DNA of 64,000 nucleotides from the NCBI RefSeq assembly GCF_015832195.1, contig NW_024037374.1, positions 1,054,001-1,118,000 of the forward strand, given 5' to 3'. Source of the DNA: Motacilla alba alba (taxonomy: Eukaryota > Chordata > Aves > Passeriformes > Motacillidae). Under the pieces are notes generated by a model. That model was given only the letters and a program-made list of their open reading frames with translations. It was not told where the DNA came from and made no database searches. The position numbers and the translations under genes were made by a program. Each line of letters starts with the position of its first letter. The first letter of the stretch is position 1. Below, in pieces: positions 11,378 through 22,300 of this stretch.

Positions 11378-11575
11378 CAGTAACCTTGATGACCACCCAC
11401 CCAGAAAAGGTGCTGACTGGAATAAAGAGACCAATCATTATTGATAGACAACCTATGAGTGCTTTGTTCCTGAGATGATCATCGGCCACCGTGAGAGGAT
11501 TATTTGTTTTAACTGGAGTAAGAGACGCTGATTATACGGGGGATACAGCTGACAGTCTGGTGTGGAACTAAAGAT
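11378..11575 (+). pseudogene. dUTPase/protease-region remnant
   Basis: Short translated blocks downstream of gag resemble the C-terminal part of a retroviral dUTPase (RGLFVLTG followed by DADYTG near 11490-11545), split by stops and a frame change. No protease DTG/DSG motif was found, so most of pro is deleted. Moderate confidence because the piece is short. Confidence 0.5.
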
Positions 11576-11576
11576 T

Positions 11577-12181
11577 TACTGGGTGCACTTACTCAGCAAG
11601 ACAGAAAAACGGGGGAGGCATGGGCCTTGGAATGGATACCTCCTCCACTTCAACAGCCTGGTACCTGATAAACAGTATGGAATTACAAGAGGTGCTGTTG
11701 GGAGCCGGAAGCGTGATCGCCACTGATAATATTCCCAATATACTGTTGAACTGGATAGGGCAGTGGGGTTGGATGCAATGCCCAAAAAAGGTCACAGAAA
11801 CCCCTGTTGGATGCTATCACAGCCTACACGGATGCGGGAAGAAAATCCAGAGCTGCTGCAGTGACTTGGCAGGAAAAGGGACAGTGGCACCATCAGATTC
11901 TCCAGGCCTCCAAATCGGATACTTTACAAACGATGGAGTTATTGGCTGTTGTTTGGGCCATGATGCATTTTTCTGGACCTCTCAATATAGTGACAGATTC
12001 TTTGTATGTTGCAGGAGTATGTGAGCGAATAGAACATGCCTCTATCAAAGAGGTTCAAAACAGGAGGTTACATGAGCTGTTTATACAGTTACAGAGGGCA
12101 ATTAAGTTGAGAAAATATCCTTTCTCTGTTATCCATATCAGAAGTCACAAATGGAATGTCTGGGTTAGGTCTGGGAGTTAA
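11577..12181 (+). pseudogene. pol: RNase H domain remnant of pol
   Basis: The frame at 11807-12181 shows the RNase H pattern: an acidic residue in YTDAG, Glu in TMELLAV, Asp in VTDSLYV, and IHIRSH at the end. 11577-11800 is a short upstream pol piece in another frame. Reverse transcriptase palm motifs (YxDD) are absent, so a large internal deletion joins the gag end to RNase H. The frame stops at 12179 just before the integrase remnant. Confidence 0.8.
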
Positions 12182-12215
12182 CCCCAGAGGGCTGAATACA
12201 AATGAGACCTAGCAA

Positions 12216-12825
12216 ATGGATGTCACACATGTTGCTCAGTTTGGGAGGTTAAAGTATATGCATGTTACTATAGATACCTACAGTCATTTTATGTGGGCCA
12301 CAGCACAGACCGGTGAGAAGGCCGGGCATGTAGAGAAGCATCTCAGTAGCTGCTTTGCAGTAATGGGAGTGCCACAGTGCATCAAGACAGATAACGGGCC
12401 TGCTTACTGCAGCAAAAGAATAAAGCAGTTCATGCAAATGTGGGGGATAAAACACGTGACAGGCATCCCTAATTCCCTGACAGGACGGGCAATCGTAGAA
12501 AGAGCTAATGGTACCTTGAAAAGATATCTAGATAAATACACAGATATTAGAGAGCCGCAAGAAAGATTGCTAAGGTGTCTATTTGTTTAGACTCATTTGT
12601 GTGTTTTTGGGGAAAGCAAAGTCCCTGCCGTAATTCGCCATTATGTACAAGAGAAAGATAGTGTGAGGCAGGAGGTGTGGGTAAAATACAGAGATCCCAA
12701 GACAGGACAATGGCAAGGTCCTGCTAAGGTATTATATTGGGGCCGTGGATATCTTTGTGTTCCTACCCCTACAGGATCCTTGTGGGTACCTGCTAAATGG
12801 ACCCGAGCAGCTGTGTTAGAAAATT
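12216..12825 (+). pseudogene. pol: Integrase core and C-terminal domain remnant
   Basis: All three catalytic acids are visible: Asp in MDVTHV (12219-12221), Asp in KTDNGP (12390-12392) and Glu in IVERANG (12498-12500), with the expected 35-residue gap between the last two. The N-terminal HHCC zinc domain is missing. A stop at 12588-12590 separates the core from a C-terminal DNA-binding domain in another frame (12597-12825, with WVKYRDPKTGQWQGP and WVPAKWTR). Cannot make a full integrase. Confidence 0.85.
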
Positions 12826-13389
12826 TTGGTCTCCATAGTGGCAGCATCTTTTTTGAATCCAGGAGTATCGGCAGCAGGTGCCCATGCTATTTTAAATAAG
12901 TTAGGATGCTGGCTTGCTAAACAAACCAATGCCACCTCTTTGGCACTTTCTAGCCTTTTGCTTGATGTTGATTCTATTCGTCATGCAACGCTTCAAAATA
13001 GGGCTGCAGCTGATTTCCTTTTACTTGCACAAGGCCATGGCTGTGAAGAATTCGAGGGCATGTGTTGCATGAACCTCTCTGATCATTCGCAGTCCATCCA
13101 CTCCCAGCTCTCTGAATTGCGAAGGCTAACTGGAAACTTACAGGTAGAATCAGGCCTCGGTCTTGATGGATGGCTCAAATCTTTAGGCCTGGGATCGTGG
13201 TTACGCTCTATTGTCAAGGTTAGCATTATCGTGAGCATTATAGCTTTGTTAGTAGTGTTAGTTTTGCCTTGTTTTTGCATATGCTTACAGAACATGGTGC
13301 AGAGGATGATATCTGCTGCATTTAATCGGACCATGCTTGTTCAACAGAAAAACGGGGGAAGTGTGGAGGATTTTGTGAGCAGCTGGTAA
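12826..13389 (+). pseudogene. env: Env transmembrane subunit fragment
   Basis: A 187-codon open stretch carrying the TM-type landmarks of alpha/gamma Env: an ectodomain heptad-like region, a CX6CC disulfide motif (Cys codon 13042, Cys-Cys codons 13063-13068), and a hydrophobic membrane span at about 13207-13285. The surface subunit and signal peptide are absent. The frame overlaps the integrase C-terminus at its start and runs into the 3' LTR, where it stops. It is a residue of an internal deletion, not a complete envelope gene. Confidence 0.8.
13347..13361 (+). other. Polypurine tract
   Basis: GAAAAACGGGGGAAG lies immediately before the TG of the 3' LTR, the position of the plus-strand primer in reverse transcription. 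Confidence 0.75.
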
Positions 13390-13740
13390 GCTGAGAAAGA
13401 TCACAGCGGCATCATACCGTTGGTTAAACAAGAAGGAGATAAGCATGGGAACTAGCAATTAGTGTGAGACACGGATGCTTTGTCCTTGGTACAATAGCAG
13501 GATAAGGAAGATTATGATCTTAGGGTAGAAATATGAAGAAACACAGAAAAGCTGTAACAGTATACCCACAAGAATGTAAAACTAGGTGCAGCTGGCTGAT
13601 AAGCAACTAACCAATAATGAGCTCGCTTTTTGCAATATGCATTAGTCTCATTAACACCAATACAAGTATGTGTGGCTATCAAAAAAGTTTGGGATTTGCT
13701 GATCACTTATGTTAAGCGCTGCTTTTCTCCTGCCTCCTCA
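13362..13740 (+). mobile_element. Alpha/beta-like ERV, 3' LTR
   Basis: TGTGGAGGATTTTGTGAGC to CCTCA, 379 bp, collinear with 9242-9619. The AATAAA of the 5' copy is AAAAAA here. Six-base flanks AGGGTC (before 9242) and ACATGA (after 13740) do not match, so no target-site duplication is visible. Confidence 0.85.
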
Positions 13741-14826
13741 ACATGAAACGATCCCAGAAATTGAATGAAACAAAGGACAAAATTTCCCAATGTTTACCAC
13801 CCCTTGTGTTTGTAAAATATAAAGCTTTTCCCCAACAGCATCCCAAAATTATAACTGCAAGATAGGATCAACAGAGATATCAGGAAACTCCTCAAACAAC
13901 CAGTGAACAAAACGTTTTAAACTTCCCTCAGAAAACGAACTCTCCTCTAAATTCAAAACACCTCAAAACTTAACAAAAACATCCTTTTCCGCTTGGGACT
14001 GAGTGTATCCCATATCTGCCCCCTATGGAAAAGGGAATGCCCACTTACAGAAACAGAAAATCAAAAGCCTGAGCCCCTGGCAGCTCTCTGCCACTCATTC
14101 ACTCACTCTCAGTCTCACGGGCACAATCTTCAGCCAAAGTGGTCCTGTGGGGCTGTCAGCAAAGTCGCTCCCATGGATGTTGAAGGGATTGTCGACTTCC
14201 ACTTCAGTGAGACTCAATAAAACTTGAGGCTGTAGGCTGAGGACACAGGGTTTTATGTGGGGTAGTGAGGGCAGAGCTGAGAGTCAGAGTCCAATGGATA
14301 TGGGGGAAAAGGGTGAAAAGGAGGGGTCAGAGGTTGGGCCAGCCAGAAGGGAAACAGGGGTGGAGCAATGCAGCAAACTAGGGACAATGGAAGGACAGAG
14401 AGAAAAGAAAATTTTAGGAACTAACCCAACATGGGCAGTAGGGGTTGAACTAGGGTAATCAAGCCAATGGGCCAATGGGGTATCAAAACTTTACATAAAT
14501 CAGCATGTGCCTGCAAAGATCTATGGGAGAAGCAAGCTTCTCACCCTCACCTGAAAGCCTATTCCTCTTACTTGGGACCAGTCCTCCATGCCTGGGGGAT
14601 TGAAACTCTGATGGCAGCCCCTGGGCCTCCACACATGCTCACAGCTGGCACAGGGCAGGTCTGGAGTGGTCTGGGTGGCATCTTGGGCTTGGCACACAAT
14701 TGAGGAGGGTATCTGTTTTCAGTGGGGAACTTAGGAGTTTTAGATTGCTAAAATAAAAGAAGAAAAGGCTCTCTTGGCCTTACTGCAGCCAGTTCTCCAA
14801 GCAAAGCTGGCCCCAGGTGACAGAGG
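13741..14826. other. Unassigned DNA between the ERV and unit A
   Basis: No gene recognised. CTCAATAAAACTTGAGG (polyA-signal-like) lies at about 14211-14227, and 14250-14410 is purine-rich. Nothing reads as continuation of the gammaretroviral pol that the upstream ERV interrupted. The segment may include an unclassified LTR end at 14000-14240. Confidence 0.4.
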
Positions 14827-15239
14827 AGAGACAGGATGGGGTTGGGGAATGTGGACCAAGATTGTCCACAGTGGGTCAGAGCTCAAGGCACAGCTTCTCT
14901 GACCAGGCCAGATCTCCTCAGGAGAGTCTCTGGGTCACTGTCAGTCACAGCATGCTGCAATCTGCTCTAACGAGACAAATATGCTCTTTAAAAATACAAA
15001 TGTGGTTTTATTAGAAGCTCTTTGAAATATTTTCCCAAAAAAATAGAAAAAGAACTTCCTGATGAACTGCCTGAAAGCAGAGGGAAATCAAGGCAGAGCC
15101 ATGGTTTGTCAGGACTTGCTTGATCCTAATGAGCCCCACAGTGTGTTTGGAGTTGAGCCCTTGAACCTCAGGGCCTGGGAGGAGATTGCACAAACTCTTC
15201 CAGGACTCAAAGTCAGAGGAAACCCCTGAAGTGTCTCAA

Positions 15240-15760
15240 AGCATTGATGGGTCCCACTGAGGTCCATCCCCAACACAGGCCACTCATGGACTCCTTGGAG
15301 GAGAAAATTGGAGGCCAGGATGGCACAGAAAACCTCTCAGAAGCTTCAGTGTGGAAAGGAAAATCCAAAGTACCTTAAAAATCTTGAGTATCTCAAAGTA
15401 TTAATGAGCCCCACTGAGTGTCAGTACAAAGCTCTCAAGGGACTCATTAAAGCAGATAATTGGGGCCATGATTGCACAAACTTCTCACAGAGTCTGTATC
15501 AAAAGGGAAACACCAAGTACCTTAAAATAACTGAAGTACCTTGAAGCATTAATGAGCCCACTGAGTGTTGTCACTGACAAAGCCTCTCCAGGGACTAATT
15601 ACAGCAGATCATTGGAGGCCATGATTGCAGAAGCCTCTCAGAGACTCCAAGGCAAAAGCGGAACCCAAAGTCCTTTGAAAAGCCTACAGTCCCTGGGAGC
15701 ATGAAGGAGCCCCCAGGGCCATTGCTGAGCAAGGCTCCCCAGGGACTCCTTCCAGCAGAT
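15240..15760 (+). repeat. ~150-bp degenerate tandem repeats upstream of receptor 1
   Basis: Units recur near 15245, 15401, 15549 and 15700, each with a form of ATTAATGAGCCCCACTGAG and later GCAGATNATTGG. Equivalent arrays lie upstream of receptors 2 and 3, so they predate the duplication. Confidence 0.75.
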
Positions 15761-16149
15761 CCTTGAGGCCACTGGCATGTGGGCTAGGGGGGGATGCTGA
15801 GGGCAGGACAAGGGGCTGCCAGTGGCCAGCCTGGCTGGGGCTGTGCCAGGAGGCCCCAGTGCCTCAGGACAAGGTGTCTCCTGCCAGCCCTTGGTGGCAC
15901 AGAGCCTGCTGTGGCCCAGGGCACCAAGCCTTGGCTTCTCTTTGTCCCTAGCTGTCATCACTGCCTGCAGTTCTCTGCTCTGCCTGGGGCCTGGGGACAC
16001 TTTCTCAGTCGTGTCCCTCAGTGGGACCCATTAAAAGTGCAAGAAACTTTGGAGTGTGATTCTGACTTGGAGCTCTGCAGAGGTTTCTTCAGCTGCCTCT
16101 CAGGGACTGATGTTCAGGGCCTGAGCACAAAGCCCCAGAGGCTCATTAA

Positions 16150-16481
16150 AGTCCTTGTGCTGTGGCTGTGCTGCTGAGCTGGGCTGGGCTGCTGGCACAG
16201 AGGCAGCTGCTGGTAACCAAGAAGAGCTTGAAAAGCACATTTCTCTTGCTGAGCAGCTCTTCTGCCAGCCCAGCAGGGCTGGGGCACTGCCTGCAGCCAG
16301 CCCGGGCACAGCACAGAGGCACAGAGAGCTTCAATCAGTCAGGGCTGGAAAGGTGCTGAGAAGTGCCTGGGGCAGAATCCCTGCCAGCCCTTGGCACAGG
16401 AACCTCTGGCTGCAGGACAATGCAGCTGCAGCTCCTGCAGTGATCTCCTACAGCTGGAACATCCCAATGCCTACAGACTCT
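16150..16481 (+). other. Probable noncoding 5' exon of receptor 1
   Basis: Closely conserved among units A, B and C and ends at the same splice-donor-like site in all three (ACTCT|GTGAGTAC here). Avian and mammalian receptor genes usually have noncoding 5' exons. The exon start and promoter are not determined, so 16150 is only the approximate start of strong conservation. Confidence 0.45.
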
Positions 16482-17978
16482 GTGAGTACAACTCTGAGGA
16501 TTTCTGGGGCAGGGGAGGTGAAAGACTCCTGAGGCTCTGACATGCTGAGGTGTTCAGATCAGTCATAGAATATTTCCAAGACAAGGATTTTGATAAAAAT
16601 GAGGAAATTTCCAAAGACTTTGTATTCAGTTTCCTACTAGAGAATGGCAGGGAGGGGGGGTAAATATTAAAGGTTGATAATGAATTTTTAGTTATAAATT
16701 TTGTCAAATTCCTGAGACATCTGAACAGTTACTTTTAGTGATCAGTAGGTTCACAGGAGATCCCTAATGGGCTTTCAGTCTCTCTGCCCGTGGACAGCAG
16801 CAGCATCACCTCTGCTGGACACATCAGGCTCAGTCTGAGCTGTCCTTTCTCCAAGCTGCAAACAGAACCTGCCCCCAGCCAGTGCCCTGCAAACAGGCAG
16901 GCTTCTGTAGGGCCAAGGAGAGTGCCCAGAGATTTGGGTCTGTGAGTGCTGGCAGGGAGAGATCAGGCACAGGGAAACAGCTGCAGGAGGAAAATCTCCA
17001 GGAAGCAAAGAGACAGATGATCAGGCCATGAGAGAAAACAAAACCCAGAAATGCTGTGGCAGGGAGAGTTTGGAGATGTCCACAGTAGCCCCTCCAGTGC
17101 AGCCCCTCCCTCTGAACAAGCCCCCTCCCTCCTGTCCCCCAGCCAAGCCTCTGCCCTCAGGGCTGGGGCTCCAAGGTGTGAAGCCCCTCCTGTGCAGGCA
17201 GAGCTGCAGCAGAGCCGTGGGGCAGCTCTGCAGCCCCGGGCCCAGTTCCCTCTGCAGAGCACAGGGCTGGGAGCAGCTGCCCGGCACTGGGGGCTCTGGC
17301 AGGGGGCACAGCTGGCTCAGGGTGACGCTGTCGCCAGTGCCCGGCTCTGGGCAATGCTGTCAGTGCAGCCAGGGAAGGAGCTGCATCTCCCTCAATCCAA
17401 TGCCATCATAAGGACACTTGGAAGTCTCCCTGAGATTTCCATCCAAGTTGGGAGCTTCAACCCAGGATGCAAACCTGTCCTAGAGCACCTCAGAGTTATA
17501 AGATTGATGGGGAAAGGCAGAGGTGTTCTGGCTCTGAAAATGCTGCTGGGTTTTTGAAATGAGCAACGTGAGTCCTTGGCTACAAATGTGGAGCTGGGCT
17601 GGGGTGGATCCATCTGCTTTCAAAGTAGCTGGTGAAATATTACGGGAAGCATGGGAAGGTTATCATCCTCCACTTGAGAAATGTTAAAGCCAAAAGAAAC
17701 TCTGAACAGGTCAGAGGACAGATCATCTCCCATCACACTCCACTCATCACTTTGCCTCAGAGAACTCACTCTGTTCTCCCTGAGGGCAGTAGAAATGCTG
17801 ATATTTTGAAATCCAAGAATACCTGGAAAAATATAGGGGAGCTTATAAAGAAAACCCCAGAAATCCTGAGCACAGAAGGGTGTCTGTGTGCTATAGAGGA
17901 GCGTGTATGGGAAATGGCTTTGATTTTCCTTACAGGTATCTGCTCTAACTCTTCACTGTCCCTTTGATCCATGAACAG
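16482..17978 (+). other. Probable 5' UTR intron of receptor 1 (unit-A-specific)
   Basis: GT at 16482-16483; AG at 17977-17978 in CCATGAACAG, the position corresponding to the acceptor in units B and C. About 10 bp past the donor the sequence stops resembling B and C: 1497 bp here against 785 and 807 bp. So either A acquired foreign intronic DNA or B and C share a replacement. No gene recognised inside. Confidence 0.45.
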
Positions 17979-17984
17979 GTCCCC

Positions 17985-18143
17985 ATGTGCAGCCCCAGCA
18001 AATGTCCAACAGCAGCTCCATCAGCCACTTCCTCCTGCTGCCATTGGCAGACACGCGGCAGCTGCAGCTGCTGCACTTCTGCCTCTTGCTGGGCATCTCC
18101 CTGGCTGCCCTGCTGGGCAACGGCCTCATCATCAGCGCCGTAG
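17985..18143 (+). promoter_or_regulatory. uORF overlapping the receptor 1 start
   Basis: ATG 17 bases upstream of the receptor ATG opens a 52-codon frame, out of frame with the receptor, ending at TAG 18141-18143. The same ATG offset and same stop are present in receptors 2 and 3. It may reduce or tune receptor translation; both starts have weak -3 context. The overlap makes part of the conservation a by-product of the receptor code. Confidence 0.4.
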
Positions 18144-18943
18144 CCTGCGGCCAGCACCTGCACACGCCCATGTTCTTCTTCCTGCTCAACCTGGCCCTCA
18201 CTGACCTGGGCTCCATCTGCACCACTGTCCCCAAAGTCATGCACAATTCCCTCTGGAACACCAGGAACATCTCCTACAAGGGATGTGCTTCACAGCTCTT
18301 TCTGATTTATTTCTTCCTTGCATCAGAGCTTTCTCTCCTGACCATCATGTGCTACGACCGCTACGTGTCCATCTGCAAACCCCTGCACTACGGGACCCTC
18401 CTGGGCAGCAGAGCTTGTGCCCACATGGCAGCAGCTGCCTGGGCCAGCGGCTTTGTCAATGCTCTCATTCACACAGCCAATACATTTTCCCTGCCCCTGT
18501 GCCATGGCAATGCCCTGGGCCAGTTCTTCTGTGAAATCCCACAGATCCTCAAGCTCTCCTGCTCCAAATCCTACCTCAGGGAACTGGGGCTCATTGCTGT
18601 TGGTGCCTGTTTAGGACTCGGTTGTTTTGTGTTCATAGTTTTCTCCTATGTGCAGATCTTCAGGGCTGTGCTGAGGATCCCATCTGTGCAGGGAAGGCAC
18701 AAAGCCTTTTCCACTTGTCTCCCTCACCTGGCTGTGGTCTCTCTGTTTGTCACCACTGTTATCTTTGCTCACCTGAAGCCTCCCTCCATGTCCTCCCCAT
18801 CCCTGGATCTGGCAGTGTCAGTTCCGTACTCTGTGGTGACTCCAGCCCTGAACCCCCTCATCTACAGCCTGAGGAACCAGGAGCTCAAGGCTGCAATGTG
18901 GACACTGATGAGTGGATGTTTCAGGAACATTAAACTGATGTAA
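18002..18943 (+). CDS. Olfactory receptor 1, OR14 (gamma-c) type
   Basis: Intact 313-residue odorant receptor, a seven-helix G-protein-coupled receptor expected in olfactory neuron cilia. ATG 18002 begins MSNSSS, placing an N-glycosylation site (Asn3) in the short extracellular N-terminus. Visible family landmarks: GN in helix 1 (Asn40), LHTPMFFF (53-60) before helix 2, Cys95 and Cys177 for the extracellular disulfide, MCYDRYVSIC (116-125) at the end of helix 3, KAFSTCLPHL (234-243) entering helix 6, and PALNPLIYSLRN (281-292) in helix 7. The MCYDRYVSIC and MFFFLLNLAL forms are typical of the bird-expanded group. One coding exon, polyA signal 20 bases past the stop. Five residues differ from receptor 3 within the first 95; more differ in helices 3-7. 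Likely functional; ligand unknown. Confidence 0.95.
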   Translation: MSNSSSISHFLLLPLADTRQLQLLHFCLLLGISLAALLGNGLIISAVACGQHLHTPMFFFLLNLALTDLGSICTTVPKVMHNSLWNTRNISYKGCASQLFLIYFFLASELSLLTIMCYDRYVSICKPLHYGTLLGSRACAHMAAAAWASGFVNALIHTANTFSLPLCHGNALGQFFCEIPQILKLSCSKSYLRELGLIAVGACLGLGCFVFIVFSYVQIFRAVLRIPSVQGRHKAFSTCLPHLAVVSLFVTTVIFAHLKPPSMSSPSLDLAVSVPYSVVTPALNPLIYSLRNQELKAAMWTLMSGCFRNIKLM

Positions 18944-18963
18944 AATTTCTGCAAATCACTTGT

Positions 18964-18969
18964 AATAAA
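18964..18969 (+). promoter_or_regulatory. PolyA signal of receptor 1
   Basis: AATAAA in TGTAATAAAAGTC, 20 bases after the stop codon. The same signal is found at the equivalent place in receptor 3 and, from different sequence, in receptor 2, implying a very short 3' UTR. Confidence 0.7.
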
Positions 18970-19089
18970 AGTCATTTTTGAAACTTTTTATTGGCTTCAT
19001 TCTGGAGGTTCTTTTTCTTTTTTTTTTACTTTTTAAATATTGTCCACAGAGAAATGCCAATGTTTGTGCCATTTCCGATTTTACTTCTC

Positions 19090-20084
19090 CCCATCTTCCC
19101 TGTGGCCACAGACTGTGTCAATGAGGGGCTGCCCTCTCGATGGCTTTAATGCAACTAAAGGATCTCCCAGCAAAGTTTTCTGCAGAGATGCCCTTTGGTT
19201 GCCTTCTCTGGAGCTGCAGCAGCAATGTCTGTGTGCAGAGCTGGGGGCAGATCGGTGCTGGCCCAGCAGCTGTGCCCAGCAGCAGCAGCACTTGGTGTTG
19301 CCAGTGCTGCTGCCGTGGCCCTGCCCCGCTGCCCTGGTGGCCCTGGTGTTGCTGTAGGGCCTGAGTGCTCTCGGGGCCGGGCACAGTGCTGGGGGTGGCA
19401 GTGCCGGGGCTGCAGCAGGGACAGGCCATGGGCACTGCTGGGGCAGCGCTGACGCCGCAGGCCAGGCCTGGGGGCTCCAGCCTCCTTGCCCAGGCTCTCT
19501 CAAGAACACGGCCAGGCCAATGCTGAGCACAGAAAACCCCCGTGAGCAGCCCCAGGCTGGCCGTGGGCAGGCTGGGGGCCAAACAGCATGGCTGGTGCTC
19601 TGCAAGGGCCCTGGGGCACACGGGAAGGAGCAGCAGAGCAGGGGCTGATCCATCCCCAGTGCGCTGCACAGCCCAGGGCAGCGTCCCAGAGCGTCCTCAT
19701 GGAGCTGCCAACACCATCCCCCCTCTGCAGCCCTGGCCTCTCCCCCAGCTCACACAGGTGCCCCATCCTTGCAGGCACAGGCACGGCAGCACTGGCTCAG
19801 GAGCCCCTGTTTGCATTGCACAGAGCAGGCGGGAGCACCCCCATGCTGTTGCTGTGGGGACATGAACCTGAGGGAGCACAAATGCCATCAGCCCCTGGGG
19901 CCAGGAAAGGATGGGGGACACTAGGGAAAGCACTCAGCTTTGTGCTGGCCTCTGCAGCCAGTCAGAAAGTTTGTTCCCATCAGCTGGGATTTTCCTGTCC
20001 CACTGCAGACGCTGTTGCTCAGAGCCAGGGCTGCCTGGCAGCCACCTCCAATGCGCCCTATGCATTTCCTTTGCTTCATCTTTC
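19090..20084. other. Conserved GC-rich block downstream of receptor 1
   Basis: Present in all three units (30230-31225 and 53760-54780) with few differences. Rich in CAG/CTG and GGC. Antisense frames of up to about 190 codons exist, but small indels between copies change the frame (for example one base near 19580 against 54271), so conserved coding is not supported. Not recognised as any family. Confidence 0.55.
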
Positions 20085-21831
20085 CTAGAATCTGCAAGGT
20101 TGGAAAAGACCTTGACATCATCAAGTCCAACCTGTGCCCTGACACTGCCTTGTCTCCCCTGAGCCTCCTCTTCTCCAGGATAAACAACCCCAGCAGCTCC
20201 TTCAGCTGCTCCTCATAGGACTTGTGTTCCAGACCCCTCCCCAGCCTTGTTGCCCTTCTCTGGACATGCTCCAGCCCCTCCATGTCCTTATCTCCCAAAC
20301 TGGGGGTCCCAGAACTGGACACAGCACTCGAGGTGCTGCCCAAGCAGTGCCCAGCACAGGGCAAGAATCACTGCCCTGCTCCTGCTGGCCACACCATTCC
20401 TGAGCCAGGCCAGGAGCCATTGGCCTTCTTGGCCACCTGGGCACACTGCTGCCTCATGTCCAGCCTGCTGTCAGCAGTCCCTGCAGCTCCCTTTCTGCCT
20501 GGCTGCTCTCCAGCCACTCTGTCCCCAGCCTGTGGCGCTGCAGGGGTTGTTGTGGCCAAAGTGCAGGACCCGGCACTTGGAACTGTTAAACCTCACCTTG
20601 TTGGATTTGGTGCCTGGATCCAGCTTGTCCAGGGCCCTGTTCAACACCGAGCTTGGTGTCATCTGCAAATTTGCTGATGGTGGACTCTGTCCCCTCATCC
20701 TGACCATCAATGCAGATATTGAAATCCACGCTGGCTGACTCTGATCCCTCGGCCATCCTGTGGGTGCCCTGTGGTGGCACTCAAGGTGATCTGTTCCATA
20801 ACCTTGCCAGGCACCCAGGTCAGGCTGACAGGCCTGGAGCTCCCCAGATCCTCCTTCAAGCCCTTCCTGGGAATGGGGTCACACTGGCACCTCTAGTCTT
20901 CTGGGACCTCTCTGGTGAGCCAGGACTGATGGTAAATGATGTAGAGCAGCTTGGGGAGCTCATCCACCAGCTCCCTCATCCCCCTGGGATGAATCTCATC
21001 TGGTCCCAGAGACACCTGTGAGCATCTGAGTGGCTCAGCAGGTCACCAGCTGCTTCCTCCTGGATTCCAGGGGGCTGTTCTGCTCCCTGTGCCCATCTAC
21101 CAGCTCAGGAGAACACTTGTCCTGAGGACAACGTCTCCTAATATTGAAAATTGAGAGAAAGAATGTGTTAAGCAGTTCAGCCTTTTCTTTATCTTTAGTT
21201 CCTATATTCTCCGTTGCATCCAATAAAGAGTAGATATTGTCTTTATCTGGTGTTTTGCTAGTAAAATTTTTTTATAGAAACATTTCCTATTATTTTTTAC
21301 AGAAGTGGCCAGAATAATCTCTAATTGAGTTTTCACCTCTTTCCTTTTATTTCTGCATGACCTAAAAACATCCTGAAATATTTCCAGAGTTGCTTGTTTC
21401 TCTTTCCAAAATGATGCATCCTCTTTTTTCCCCTCAGTTCCCACAAAAGCTCCATGGGCAGCCAGGACAGTCATTTTCCTCACCAGCTCATCTTTTGCCA
21501 CACTGGGACAGGCTGCTCCTTCCCCCTTAACATTACGTTCTTTAAGTATGTCCATCCTCCCTGGACCCCTTTGTTTTTAAGGGCTGTTTCCCTTAAAAAA
21601 ATCAGTACCCGATTCAGTACTCCCCAAATCATCATCCTAAACAGGCCAAAGTCTGCCCTTCCTGATTCCAGGGTAGAAGTTTTGTTGCTGCCCCTCCTTC
21701 TCTCACAGGACATTGAAATCTTGATTATTTCATGGTCACTGTGGCCCAGGCAGCCTCTGACCCCCACATCTGCCACCAGCCCTTCTCTGTTTGTGAACAG
21801 CAGGAGACAGAGCTTTCCTTGGCAGTGGGAG
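20085..21831 (-). mobile_element. CR1 LINE, 5'-truncated, antisense
   Basis: The 3' end on the minus strand has the CR1 terminus (GTTGGACTTGATGATG, then CTTTTCCAACC, then the terminal octamer-like repeat). Minus-strand frames carry CR1 reverse-transcriptase pieces (KFADDTKLG near 20650; a C-terminal FGHNNP segment near 20560) and upstream endonuclease/RT linker pieces to about 21830, broken by stops and frame changes. Present at the same place in unit C and shortened in unit B, so it was there before the duplications. Not mobile. Confidence 0.9.
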
Positions 21832-22300
21832 TGTTACCAAAAATTCGATAAAACAGAAAACTCCTTAACAGCAATGCAGCATTAGGAAGCAGCATTCTTT
21901 ATTCAGCTGGATGCACGGGGGATAGCTCCTCCCAAAGCCATGCGTGCTGAGTACAGGAAAGTTTCTGTTTATTTTCTGCATTTTGCACACATATTCATTG
22001 ACTGTCCTGGACTAAACATACATTTGATAATCATTTCTCCAAAATCATTAACACATTTCCCCTCCCCTCTACCCATGTGTTCTTCTGTCCTGGGGGTCTC
22101 TCTGGTGGTCCTTGGTGGTCATGGACCCCAATGTTCCAGTGGGCCTGGCTGAGCTGGCAGGACACTGAGGCTGCTGAACTCCCAGTTCCCCTTCTGGCAC
22201 AATGGGCATTGTGTGGTTTCCATAGGCCTGGGGTTTTGGAGAACAAGCTCCAGGTGTGAGCTCACCTGGTGGAGGCAATTGATCATCTGGTAACATGAGG
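21832..22300 (-). mobile_element. LTR remnant interrupting the CR1, antisense
   Basis: On the minus strand it ends TTTTTGGTAACA and has AATAAA in GCTGAATAAAGAATGC (near 21905). It begins where CR1 homology ends, and also occurs in unit C (56996-57460). The upstream limit is uncertain, and no internal retroviral sequence is attached. Confidence 0.55.

Noticed and set aside
12826..13389. Syncytin-like captured envelope gene
   Set aside because: Only the TM part remains, without signal peptide or surface subunit, and the frame ends by running into the LTR.
17987..18001. Five-residue extension of receptors 1 and 3 from a GTG codon (17987, 52678)
   Set aside because: Non-ATG starts are not expected in a vertebrate receptor; ATG 18002 and 52693 match the family length.
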